A stretch of DNA of 64,000 nt from NCBI RefSeq assembly GCF_001718835.1, contig NZ_CP013443.1:372001-436000 (forward strand), read 5' to 3'. Position numbers and translations under genes: made by a program. How positions within the stretch are numbered: the stretch's first letter is position 1; each line of letters begins with the position of its first letter. The notes below the pieces were generated by a model, which was not told the DNA's origin, ran no database searches, and saw only the letters and a program-made list of their open reading frames with translations. Source of the DNA: Burkholderia cepacia. GTDB taxonomy: Bacteria > Pseudomonadota > Gammaproteobacteria > Burkholderiales > Burkholderiaceae. This document shows positions 56,638-64,000 of the stretch, one piece after another.

Positions 56638-57966
56638 ATGTCCATCACCATCCGCAAGCTCGATTCGACGAGCGACGGCTTCGGCGCCGAGTTGCGCGCG
56701 TTGCTCGCCTTCGAGGCAAGCGAAGACGCGGCGATCGAGCAATCGGTCGCGCAGATCCTCGCCGACGTGAAGTCGCGCGGCGACGCCGCGGTGCTCGAAT
56801 ACACGAACCGCTTCGACCGGCTGAGCGCAAACAGCGTCGCCGCGCTGGAGCTGCCGCAGGACGCGCTGCAGACGGCGCTCGACGGCCTCGCGCCGAAGGC
56901 GCGCGCGGCGCTGGAAGCGGCGGCCGCGCGGGTGCGCGCATACCACGAGAAGCAGAAGATCGAGTGCGGCACGCATAGCTGGCAGTACACGGAAGCGGAC
57001 GGCACGGTGCTCGGCCAGAAGGTCACGCCGCTCGACCGCGTCGGCCTGTACGTGCCGGGCGGCAAGGCCGCGTATCCGTCGTCGGTGCTGATGAACGCGA
57101 TTCCCGCGCGCGTCGCGGGCGTCGGCGAGATCGTGATGGTCGTGCCGACCCCGGACGGCGTGAAGAACGACCTCGTGCTCGCCGCGGCGCTGCTCGGCGG
57201 CGTCGATCGCGTGTTCACGATCGGTGGCGCGCAGGCGGTCGGCGCGCTCGCGTACGGCACGGCGACGGTGCCGGCCGTCGACAAGATCTGCGGCCCCGGC
57301 AATGCGTACGTCGCGTCGGCGAAGCGCCGCGTGTTCGGCACGGTCGGCATCGACATGATCGCCGGGCCGTCGGAAATCCTCGTGCTGTGCGACGGCACGA
57401 CCGACCCGAACTGGGTCGCGATGGATCTCTTCTCGCAGGCCGAACACGACGAGCTCGCGCAGTCGATCCTGCTGTGCCCGGACGGTGCGTTCCTCGAGCG
57501 CGTCGAGAAGGCGATCAACGAGTTGCTGCCGTCGATGCCGCGCCAGGACGTGATCCGCGCGTCCCTCGAAGGCCGCGGCGCGCTGGTCAAGGTGCGCGAC
57601 ATGGCCGAAGCCTGCCGGATCGCGAACGACATCGCGCCCGAGCACCTGGAAATTTCCGCGCTGGAGCCGCAGCAGTGGGGCCAGCAGATCCGCCATGCGG
57701 GCGCGATCTTCCTCGGCCGCTACACGAGCGAGAGCCTCGGCGACTACTGCGCGGGCCCGAACCACGTGCTGCCGACGTCGCGCACCGCGCGCTTCTCGTC
57801 GCCGCTCGGCGTGTACGACTTCATCAAGCGCTCGAGCCTGATCGAGGTCAGCGCCGAAGGCGCGCAGACGCTGGGCGAGATTGCATCCGAACTCGCGTAC
57901 GGCGAGGGGCTGCAGGCGCACGCGAAAAGCGCCGAATTCCGGATGAAAGGCGGCGGCCAGGGCTGA
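56638..57966 (+). CDS. hisD: Histidinol dehydrogenase
   Basis: A 442-residue zinc- and NAD-dependent enzyme for the last two steps of histidine synthesis. YVPGGKAAYPSSVLMNAIPA is the NAD site; IAGPSEILVLCDGTTDP and FSQAEHDELAQ carry the zinc and catalytic residues; SAPEHLE-like IAPEHLEISA and FLGRYTSESLGDYCAGPNH complete the pattern. Confidence 0.97.
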   Translation: MSITIRKLDSTSDGFGAELRALLAFEASEDAAIEQSVAQILADVKSRGDAAVLEYTNRFDRLSANSVAALELPQDALQTALDGLAPKARAALEAAAARVRAYHEKQKIECGTHSWQYTEADGTVLGQKVTPLDRVGLYVPGGKAAYPSSVLMNAIPARVAGVGEIVMVVPTPDGVKNDLVLAAALLGGVDRVFTIGGAQAVGALAYGTATVPAVDKICGPGNAYVASAKRRVFGTVGIDMIAGPSEILVLCDGTTDPNWVAMDLFSQAEHDELAQSILLCPDGAFLERVEKAINELLPSMPRQDVIRASLEGRGALVKVRDMAEACRIANDIAPEHLEISALEPQQWGQQIRHAGAIFLGRYTSESLGDYCAGPNHVLPTSRTARFSSPLGVYDFIKRSSLIEVSAEGAQTLGEIASELAYGEGLQAHAKSAEFRMKGGGQG

Positions 57967-58046
57967 TTGCCGGGCCGCAGACGGGCGCGGCGGCTGTCGC
58001 CGCGCTGACCCATTGACGCCGGCGCGACGCACGCCGGCTTGAGATC

Positions 58047-59120
58047 ATGACGACGCCACAAGACATCATTCGCCGCGACGTGCTCGCGATGACGAGCTAT
58101 CCGGTGCCGGACGCGAGCGGATTCGTGAAGCTCGACGCGATGGAGAACCCGTACCCGCTGCCCGAACCGCTCGCCGCGGCGCTCGGCGAGCGTCTCGCGC
58201 AGGTCGCGCTGAACCGCTACCCGGCGCCGCGCCCGGCCGCGCTGATCGACAAGCTGCGCCACGCGATGGGCGTGCCGGCGGCCTGCGAGGTGCTGCTTGG
58301 CAACGGCTCGGACGAAATCATCAGCATGATGTCGGTGGCCTGCGCGAAGCCGGGCGCGAAGGTGCTCGCGCCGGTGCCGGGCTTCGTGATGTACGAACTG
58401 TCCGCGAAGCTCGCGCAGCTCGAATTCGTCGGCGTGCCGCTGCAGGCCGACCTGACGCTCGACGTCGACGCGATGCTCGCGGCGATCGCCGAGCATCGTC
58501 CGGCGATCGTCTACCTCGCCTATCCGAACAACCCGACCGGCACGCTGTACGACGATGCCGACGTCGAACGGATCGTCGCGGCCGCGCGGCACAGCCTGAT
58601 CGTGATCGACGAGGCGTACCAGCCGTTCGCCGGGCGCTCGTGGCTGCCGCGCGCCGCCGAGTTCGACAACGTCGTCGTGATGCGCACGGTGTCGAAGCTG
58701 GGCCTCGCGGGCATCCGCCTCGGCTATCTCGTCGGTTCGCCCGCGTGGCTGACCGAATTCGACAAGGTGCGCCCGCCGTACAACATCAACGTGCTGACCC
58801 AGGCGACCGCCGATTTCCTGCTCGACCACCTCGGCGTGCTCGACGCGCAGGCGGCCGATCTGCGTGCGGAACGCGCGCGCCTCGCGCAGGCCGTGGCCGC
58901 GCTGCCGGGCGCGACGGTGTTCCCGAGCGCCGGCAATTTCCTGCTGGTGCGCGTGCCGGACGCGGCCGCGGTGTTCGACGCGCTGCTCACCGAGCGGGTT
59001 TTGGTCAAAAACGTGAGTAAAATGCATCCGTTGCTGGCTGAATGCGTGCGGCTGACCGTCGGTTCTCCCGACGAAAACGCGCGCCTGCTGGCCGCTTTGA
59101 AACTCGCGCTGCCCGGTTGA
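58047..59120 (+). CDS. hisC: Histidinol-phosphate aminotransferase
   Basis: A 357-residue PLP enzyme. Core segments: KLDAMENPYPLPEPLAAALG, LLGNGSDEIISMMSVACAKP, AYPNNPTGTLYDDADVE, and the PLP lysine in TVSKLGLAGIRLGYLVG. It lies 80 bases after hisD, with a fair ribosome binding site. Burkholderia usually carry further hisC homologues elsewhere. Confidence 0.95.
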   Translation: MTTPQDIIRRDVLAMTSYPVPDASGFVKLDAMENPYPLPEPLAAALGERLAQVALNRYPAPRPAALIDKLRHAMGVPAACEVLLGNGSDEIISMMSVACAKPGAKVLAPVPGFVMYELSAKLAQLEFVGVPLQADLTLDVDAMLAAIAEHRPAIVYLAYPNNPTGTLYDDADVERIVAAARHSLIVIDEAYQPFAGRSWLPRAAEFDNVVVMRTVSKLGLAGIRLGYLVGSPAWLTEFDKVRPPYNINVLTQATADFLLDHLGVLDAQAADLRAERARLAQAVAALPGATVFPSAGNFLLVRVPDAAAVFDALLTERVLVKNVSKMHPLLAECVRLTVGSPDENARLLAALKLALPG

Positions 59121-59185
59121 GCCCGCGGGCGCCGCAGCGCGAAACGATCAATCCCCATTTACATCGACTCAGTCAAGGAATTGCC

Positions 59186-59773
59186 ATGCGTGTGGCGGAA
59201 GTCGTTCGCAATACCAGCGAAACGCAGATCCGTGTGAAGCTCGATCTCGACGGCACCGGCCAGCAGAAGCTGGCCACCGGCGTGCCGTTCCTCGACCATA
59301 TGCTCGACCAGATCGCTCGACACGGTCTGGTCGATCTCGAGGTTGAGGCGCATGGCGATACGCATATCGACGACCACCACACGGTCGAGGATGTCGGCAT
59401 CACGCTCGGGCAGGCCGTCGCGAAGGCGATCGGCGACCGCAAGGGCATCCGTCGCTACGGCCATTCGTACGTGCCGCTCGACGAGGCGCTGTCGCGCGTC
59501 GTGATCGACTTCTCCGGCCGGCCGGGCCTCGAATTCCACGTGCCGTTCACGCGTGCGCGGATCGGCACGTTCGACGTCGACCTGTCGATCGAGTTTTTCC
59601 GCGGTTTCGTGAACCACGCGGGCGTCACGCTGCACATCGACAACCTGCGCGGGATCAACGCGCACCATCAGCTCGAGACCGTGTTCAAGGCCTTCGGCCG
59701 TGCGCTGCGCGCGGCGGTGGAGCTGGACGAGCGTGCGGCGGGGCAGATCCCGTCGACGAAGGGCAGCCTCTGA
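59186..59773 (+). CDS. hisB: Imidazoleglycerol-phosphate dehydratase
   Basis: A 195-residue monofunctional dehydratase; there is no N-terminal phosphatase domain, unlike E. coli HisB. Two manganese-binding repeats are seen: HMLDQIARHGLVDLEVEAHG with DTHIDDHHTVEDVGI, and FFRGFVNHAGVTLHIDNLRG with NAHHQLETVFKAF. AAGGAATTGCC precedes the ATG. Confidence 0.97.
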   Translation: MRVAEVVRNTSETQIRVKLDLDGTGQQKLATGVPFLDHMLDQIARHGLVDLEVEAHGDTHIDDHHTVEDVGITLGQAVAKAIGDRKGIRRYGHSYVPLDEALSRVVIDFSGRPGLEFHVPFTRARIGTFDVDLSIEFFRGFVNHAGVTLHIDNLRGINAHHQLETVFKAFGRALRAAVELDERAAGQIPSTKGSL

Positions 59774-59839
59774 ACCTGAACTGACCGGACGGAGCGTCAA
59801 GGACAACCTCACGGCTTCGGCGCGCGGCGCCGGCTTGCG

Positions 59840-60460
59840 ATGGATCTGCTCAAATCGTTCATTTCGCTGCTGGCGCTGATCAACCCGATCGGCGCGGTGC
59901 CGTTCTTCCTGAGCCTGACCGCGCAGCAGACGGACCTCGAGCGGCGGCGTACGATCCGGATCGCGTCGGTGTCGGTGTTCTGCGTGATGACGGTGACGGC
60001 GCTGCTCGGGCAGCAGATCATCGACTTCTTCGGCATTTCGGTCGGGTCGCTCGAAGTGGGCGGCGGGATCATCATGCTGCTGATGGCGATCAACATGCTG
60101 AACGCGCAGATCGGCAACACGCGATCGACGCCGGAGGAGCGCCACGAGGCCGAGCTGAAGGACAACATCGCGGTCGTGCCGCTGGCGATTCCGCTGCTCA
60201 CGGGCCCCGGCTCGATCAGCACGGTAATCATCTACGCGGCGAATTCGCATCACTGGTATGAACGGGCCGGGCTGGTCGCGATCGGCGCGGTCCTGGCTTT
60301 TCTGTGTTTCGTCGCGATGCGGCTCGCCGAGCCGATCGCGAACTGGATCGGCCGCACGGGCATCAACATCGCCACGCGGCTGATGGGTCTGATGCTGTCG
60401 GCGCTGGCGGTGGAATTCATCGTCAATGGACTGAGGGCGCTACTGCCTGCACTGAGATGA
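59840..60460 (+). CDS. MarC-family membrane protein
   Basis: A 206-residue protein with six predicted helices. Family signatures: FISLLALINPIGAVPFFLSL, GGGIIMLLMAINMLNAQ and VVPLAIPLLTGPGSISTVII. Function of MarC/NAAT proteins is poorly known; the name comes from the mar locus and drug resistance was not confirmed. It is inserted between hisB and hisH, and its stop overlaps hisH by ATGA, which couples them in translation. Confidence 0.9.
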   Translation: MDLLKSFISLLALINPIGAVPFFLSLTAQQTDLERRRTIRIASVSVFCVMTVTALLGQQIIDFFGISVGSLEVGGGIIMLLMAINMLNAQIGNTRSTPEERHEAELKDNIAVVPLAIPLLTGPGSISTVIIYAANSHHWYERAGLVAIGAVLAFLCFVAMRLAEPIANWIGRTGINIATRLMGLMLSALAVEFIVNGLRALLPALR

Positions 60461-61098
60461 AAACTTCGATTGCGATTGTGGATTATGGGATGGGCAACCT
60501 GCGCTCGGTCGCGCAGGCGCTCAAGAAGGCCGAACCGGCCGCCGACGTGGCGATCGTCGACACGCCGGCCGCGATCCGCGCGGCCGACCGTGTCGTGCTG
60601 CCCGGCCAGGGCGCGATGCCCGACTGCATGCGCTGCCTCGGCGAGTCGGGCCTGCAGGAGGCCGTGATCGAGGCGTCGCGCACGAAGCCGCTGCTCGGCG
60701 TGTGCGTCGGCGAGCAGATGCTGTTCGACTGGAGCGCGGAAGGCGACACGAAGGGCCTCGGCCTGTTGCCCGGCAAGGTCGTGCGTTTCGAGCTCGACGG
60801 CCGCGTGCAGGACGACGGCTCGCGCTTCAAGGTGCCGCAGATGGGCTGGAACCGCGTGCGCCAGTCGCAGCCGCATCCGCTGTGGGACGGCGTGCCCGAC
60901 GACGCGTATTTCTACTTCGTGCACAGCTACTACGTGACGCCGGACAACCCGGCGCATACGGTCGGCGAAACGGCCTACGGCGCGCCGTTTACGTCCGCGG
61001 TCGCACGGGACAACCTCTTCGCGACCCAATTCCACCCCGAGAAAAGCGCGGAGGTCGGGTTGCGTCTGTATCGCAACTTCGTACACTGGAAACCGTGA
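60457..61098 (+). CDS. hisH: Imidazole glycerol phosphate synthase subunit HisH
   Basis: A 213-residue class I glutamine amidotransferase giving ammonia to HisF. Start IAIVDYGMGNLRSVAQAL; nucleophile Cys in LLGVCVGEQMLFD; catalytic His and Glu in FATQFHPEKSAEVG. After its stop there is a 163-base gap with a hairpin before hisA. Confidence 0.97.
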   Translation: MKTSIAIVDYGMGNLRSVAQALKKAEPAADVAIVDTPAAIRAADRVVLPGQGAMPDCMRCLGESGLQEAVIEASRTKPLLGVCVGEQMLFDWSAEGDTKGLGLLPGKVVRFELDGRVQDDGSRFKVPQMGWNRVRQSQPHPLWDGVPDDAYFYFVHSYYVTPDNPAHTVGETAYGAPFTSAVARDNLFATQFHPEKSAEVGLRLYRNFVHWKP

Positions 61099-61195
61099 AC
61101 GTCGCGCGCGTGCCACAGTCGGCGGGCCGGAAAGGCCTGTCGCACGGGGCTCACACGCGAAGGCGCCGAAAGAGTTGTACTAAACTAGCGAGACG

Positions 61196-61242
61196 GCGCG
61201 GTACCGGATTGGCCGGTACGCGCCGGATTCTTTTCTTTTTCC
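61196..61242 (+). terminator. Terminator-like hairpin between hisH and hisA
   Basis: GGCGC-g-GTACCGG (61196-61208) pairs with CCGGTAC-GCGCC (61214-61225), 12 bp with one bulge and an ATTGG loop, followed by the T-rich GGATTCTTTTCTTTTT. It ends 20 bases before hisA, so it may lower transcription of the second half of the cluster or act as an attenuator. Confidence 0.55.
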
Positions 61243-61261
61243 ACGACGACACCCGATTGCT

Positions 61262-62017
61262 ATGTTGCTGATTCCGGCCATCGATCTCAAAGACGGTCAG
61301 TGTGTGCGCCTCAAACAGGGCGATATGGACCAGGCCACGATTTTCTCCGAGGACCCGGCGGCGATGGCTCGCAAGTGGGTCGATCTCGGCGCCCGGCGGC
61401 TCCATCTGGTCGACCTGAACGGCGCATTCGCCGGCAAGCCGAAGAATCTCGAGGCGATCGAAGCGATCCTCGACGAAGTCGGCGATGAAATCCCCGTACA
61501 GCTCGGCGGCGGCATCCGCAGCCTCGAGACGATCGAGAAGTACCTCGACGCGGGCCTGTCCTACGTGATCATCGGCACTGCGGCCGTGAAGGACCCGGGC
61601 TTCCTGCAGGACGCGTGCACCGCGTTCGCGGGCAACATCATCGTCGGGCTGGACGCGAAGGACGGCAAGGTCGCGACCGACGGCTGGAGCAAGCTCACGG
61701 GCCACGAAGTGGTCGATCTCGCGAAGAAGTTCGAGGACTACGGCGTCGAATCGATCGTCTACACGGACATCGGCCGCGACGGGATGCTGCAGGGCATCAA
61801 CATCGAGGCGACCGTGAAGCTCGCGCAGGCGGTCGGCATCCCGGTGATCGCCAGCGGCGGCCTGTCGAACCTCACGGACATCGAGAACCTGTGCGAAGTG
61901 GAAGAGCACGGCGTCGAAGGCGTGATCTGCGGCCGTGCGATCTACTCCGGCGATCTCGATTTCGCGGCCGCGCAAAAGCGCGCGGACGAACTGAACGGCG
62001 AACTCGACAACGCCTGA
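61262..62017 (+). CDS. hisA: ProFAR isomerase HisA
   Basis: A 251-residue TIM-barrel isomerase. Catalytic Asp in LIPAIDLKDGQCVRL; phosphate-binding loops QLGGGIRSLETIEKYLDAGL and VIASGGLSNLTDIENL; second catalytic Asp in VYTDIGRDGMLQGIN. It is a half-barrel duplicate related to HisF. Confidence 0.97.
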   Translation: MLLIPAIDLKDGQCVRLKQGDMDQATIFSEDPAAMARKWVDLGARRLHLVDLNGAFAGKPKNLEAIEAILDEVGDEIPVQLGGGIRSLETIEKYLDAGLSYVIIGTAAVKDPGFLQDACTAFAGNIIVGLDAKDGKVATDGWSKLTGHEVVDLAKKFEDYGVESIVYTDIGRDGMLQGINIEATVKLAQAVGIPVIASGGLSNLTDIENLCEVEEHGVEGVICGRAIYSGDLDFAAAQKRADELNGELDNA

Positions 62018-62114
62018 TCCGGCCGTCGTCACCCTTGCCGGGGCTGCCCGCCGGGCGGCCCTGACCGGGCGGCCGCTCGCGGCCGTCCCTATTTGCGGCA
62101 TTTGGCGCAACATC

Positions 62115-62887
<773 letters not shown>

Positions 62888-62888
<1 letters not shown>

Positions 62889-63304
62889 TGAATACGGAAA
62901 CGAATGCATTGCCCGCGTGGCTCGACAAGGTCCGCTGGGACGACAACGGCCTCGTGCCGGTGATCGCGCAGGAGGCGTCGACGAACGACGTGCTGATGTT
63001 CGCGTGGATGAACCGCGAGGCGCTGGCGAAGACGATCGAGACGCAGCGCGCGGTCTATTATTCGCGTTCGCGCAAGCGCCTGTGGTTCAAGGGCGAGGAG
63101 TCGGGCCATGTGCAGCACGTGCACGAAGTGCGGCTCGATTGCGACGAGGATGTCGTGCTGCTGAAGGTCGAGCAGGTGTCGGGCATCGCGTGCCACACCG
63201 GCCGGCATTCGTGCTTCTTCCAGAAATTCGAAGGCACCGTCGACGGCGGCGACTGGGTCGCGGTCGAACCGGTGCTGAAAGATCCCGAACACATCTACAA
63301 ATGA
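62888..63304 (+). CDS. hisI: Phosphoribosyl-AMP cyclohydrolase
   Basis: A 138-residue monofunctional cyclohydrolase. LMFAWMNREALAKTIETQRA and YYSRSRKRLWFKGEESGHVQ are the family core; zinc cysteines are in RLDCDEDVVLLK and GIACHTGRHSCFF. It begins in the hisF stop and overlaps hisE by four bases. Confidence 0.97.
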
Positions 63305-63666
63305 CGCAATCCACCGAAGACACGCTGCTGCGCCTCGCGGCCGTGATCGATAGCCGCAAGGGCGGCGACCCCGATCAATCGTATGTATCGCGCCTGTTCC
63401 ACAAGGGCGACGACGCGGTGCTGAAGAAGATCGGCGAAGAGGCGACGGAAGTCGTGCTGGCCGCGAAGGACGTGCGCCAGGGCGGCGCGCCGACCGCGCT
63501 CGTCGGCGAGGTGGCCGACCTGTGGTTCCACTGCCTCGTGATGCTGTCGCATTTCGACCTGAGCCCGGCCGACGTGATCGCCGAGCTCGAGCGCCGCGAA
63601 GGGCTGTCGGGTATCGAGGAGAAGGCCCTGCGCAAGCGTCGCGAGCGTGAGGAAAACGGCGGCTGA
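63301..63666 (+). CDS. hisE: Phosphoribosyl-ATP pyrophosphohydrolase
   Basis: A 121-residue MazG-like enzyme, separate from HisI rather than fused as in E. coli. The metal-binding helix is KKIGEEATEVVLAAKD, with EVADLWFHCLVMLSHFDLSP. Last his gene of the cluster. The C-terminal RKRREREENGG tail is charged. Confidence 0.96.
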   Translation: MTQSTEDTLLRLAAVIDSRKGGDPDQSYVSRLFHKGDDAVLKKIGEEATEVVLAAKDVRQGGAPTALVGEVADLWFHCLVMLSHFDLSPADVIAELERREGLSGIEEKALRKRREREENGG

Positions 63667-63738
63667 CACGCATCCTCGCGCGGCCGGCCGCCATATCGTG
63701 GCAAACTGTAAGAATTGTCATCTAACGGGGGTAGCATC

Positions 63739-64000
63739 ATGACCGATACGCCAAGCCAGTTTCCGCCGTCGGTTCCGGGCAGCGCGGAAAGCGAGCGCCT
63801 GAACGGGCTGCGCACGTTGACTCACGTGCTCTACGGTCTCTACGCGTTCCATTGGCTCACGGGCGGCGTCACCGGCATCATCGCGATCATCATCAACTAC
63901 GTGAAGCGCGACGACGTGGCCGGCACGCCGTATGCCGCCCACTTCGAGTGGCAGATCCGCACGTTCTGGCGCGCGCTGATCGCGTACGTGATCGGGTTCG
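63739..64000 (+). CDS. Small membrane protein, DUF4870-like (5' part)
   Basis: The first 87 codons of a gene running out of the window. It begins MTDTPSQFPPSVPGSAESER and has two membrane segments around THVLYGLYAFHWLTGGVTG and FWRALIAYVIGF, with IIAIIINYVKRDDVAGTPY between, the pattern of DUF4870-type proteins. GGGGGTAGCATC precedes the ATG. In other Burkholderia a gene of this kind lies between hisE and the hit-tatABC genes. Confidence 0.8.
   Translation, partial: MTDTPSQFPPSVPGSAESERLNGLRTLTHVLYGLYAFHWLTGGVTGIIAIIINYVKRDDVAGTPYAAHFEWQIRTFWRALIAYVIGF

Overview
The window is a contiguous stretch of a Burkholderia chromosome, most likely chromosome 1 of a Burkholderia cepacia complex species. 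This is inferred from the high GC content, strong GC bias at third codon positions, and betaproteobacterial gene orders (secY-infA-rpmJ-rpsM-rpsK-rpsD-rpoA-rplQ; aroK-aroB-dgt; mlaFEDACB; hisGDCB-marC-hisHAFIE). I see no rRNA, tRNA, CRISPR array, prophage or intact insertion sequence. Nearly everything is core genome.

Layout. 1-4491: end of the spc/alpha ribosomal cluster, from the 3' end of secY to rplQ. Hairpins that look like terminators lie between rpsK/rpsD, rpsD/rpoA and rpoA/rplQ, and rpsD has a folded leader. 4672-6862: cutA and dsbD, converging on hemB (7005-8003). A probable structured small RNA lies between hemB and engB. 9130-15150: cytochrome c4, the System II haem-attachment pair resB-ccsB, and msrP-msrQ. 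15244-18361: lptM, divergent cyaY, and ponA. 18580-22665: a compact pilM-pilN-pilO/P-pilQ operon divergent from ponA. 22706-25586: aroK-aroB-dgt. 25676-30769: the glycerol-3-phosphate operon ugpB-A-E-C-Q. 30934-32572: an OmpW-family porin and a RAYT-like protein lacking its catalytic residues. 32862-39117: glutamate synthase gltB-gltD. 39216-39978: two tandem paralogous small membrane proteins. 40358-44263: an alanine/sodium symporter, an RNA 2',3'-cyclic phosphodiesterase and an SbmA/BacA-like ABC protein. 44541-48218: a TPP riboswitch, a short leader ORF and thiO-thiS-thiG-thiE. 48303-52426: the Mla phospholipid transport operon. 52612-55951: an ABC-2 exporter, ibaG and murA. 55948-63666: the histidine operon with marC inserted. 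63739-64000: the start of a small membrane protein.

How the genes work together. DsbD passes electrons to the periplasm, where they support thiol reduction of apocytochromes; ResB-CcsB attaches haem to proteins such as the c4 next to them, and HemB makes haem precursors. MsrPQ repairs oxidised periplasmic methionines. Ugp imports glycerophosphodiesters and UgpQ splits them. GltBD supplies glutamate for the histidine and other pathways. Mla keeps the outer membrane asymmetric, close to envelope genes (murA, and ponA elsewhere). The thi cluster makes thiazole phosphate and joins it to HMP-PP under TPP control.

The most interesting non-routine items are the CU-rich-loop small RNA at 8081-8190, the folded rpsD leader, the RAYT relic, the TPP-controlled leader ORF coupled to thiO, the ThiE N-terminal extension, the PilO-PilP fusion and the hexanucleotide repeat inside ugpA.
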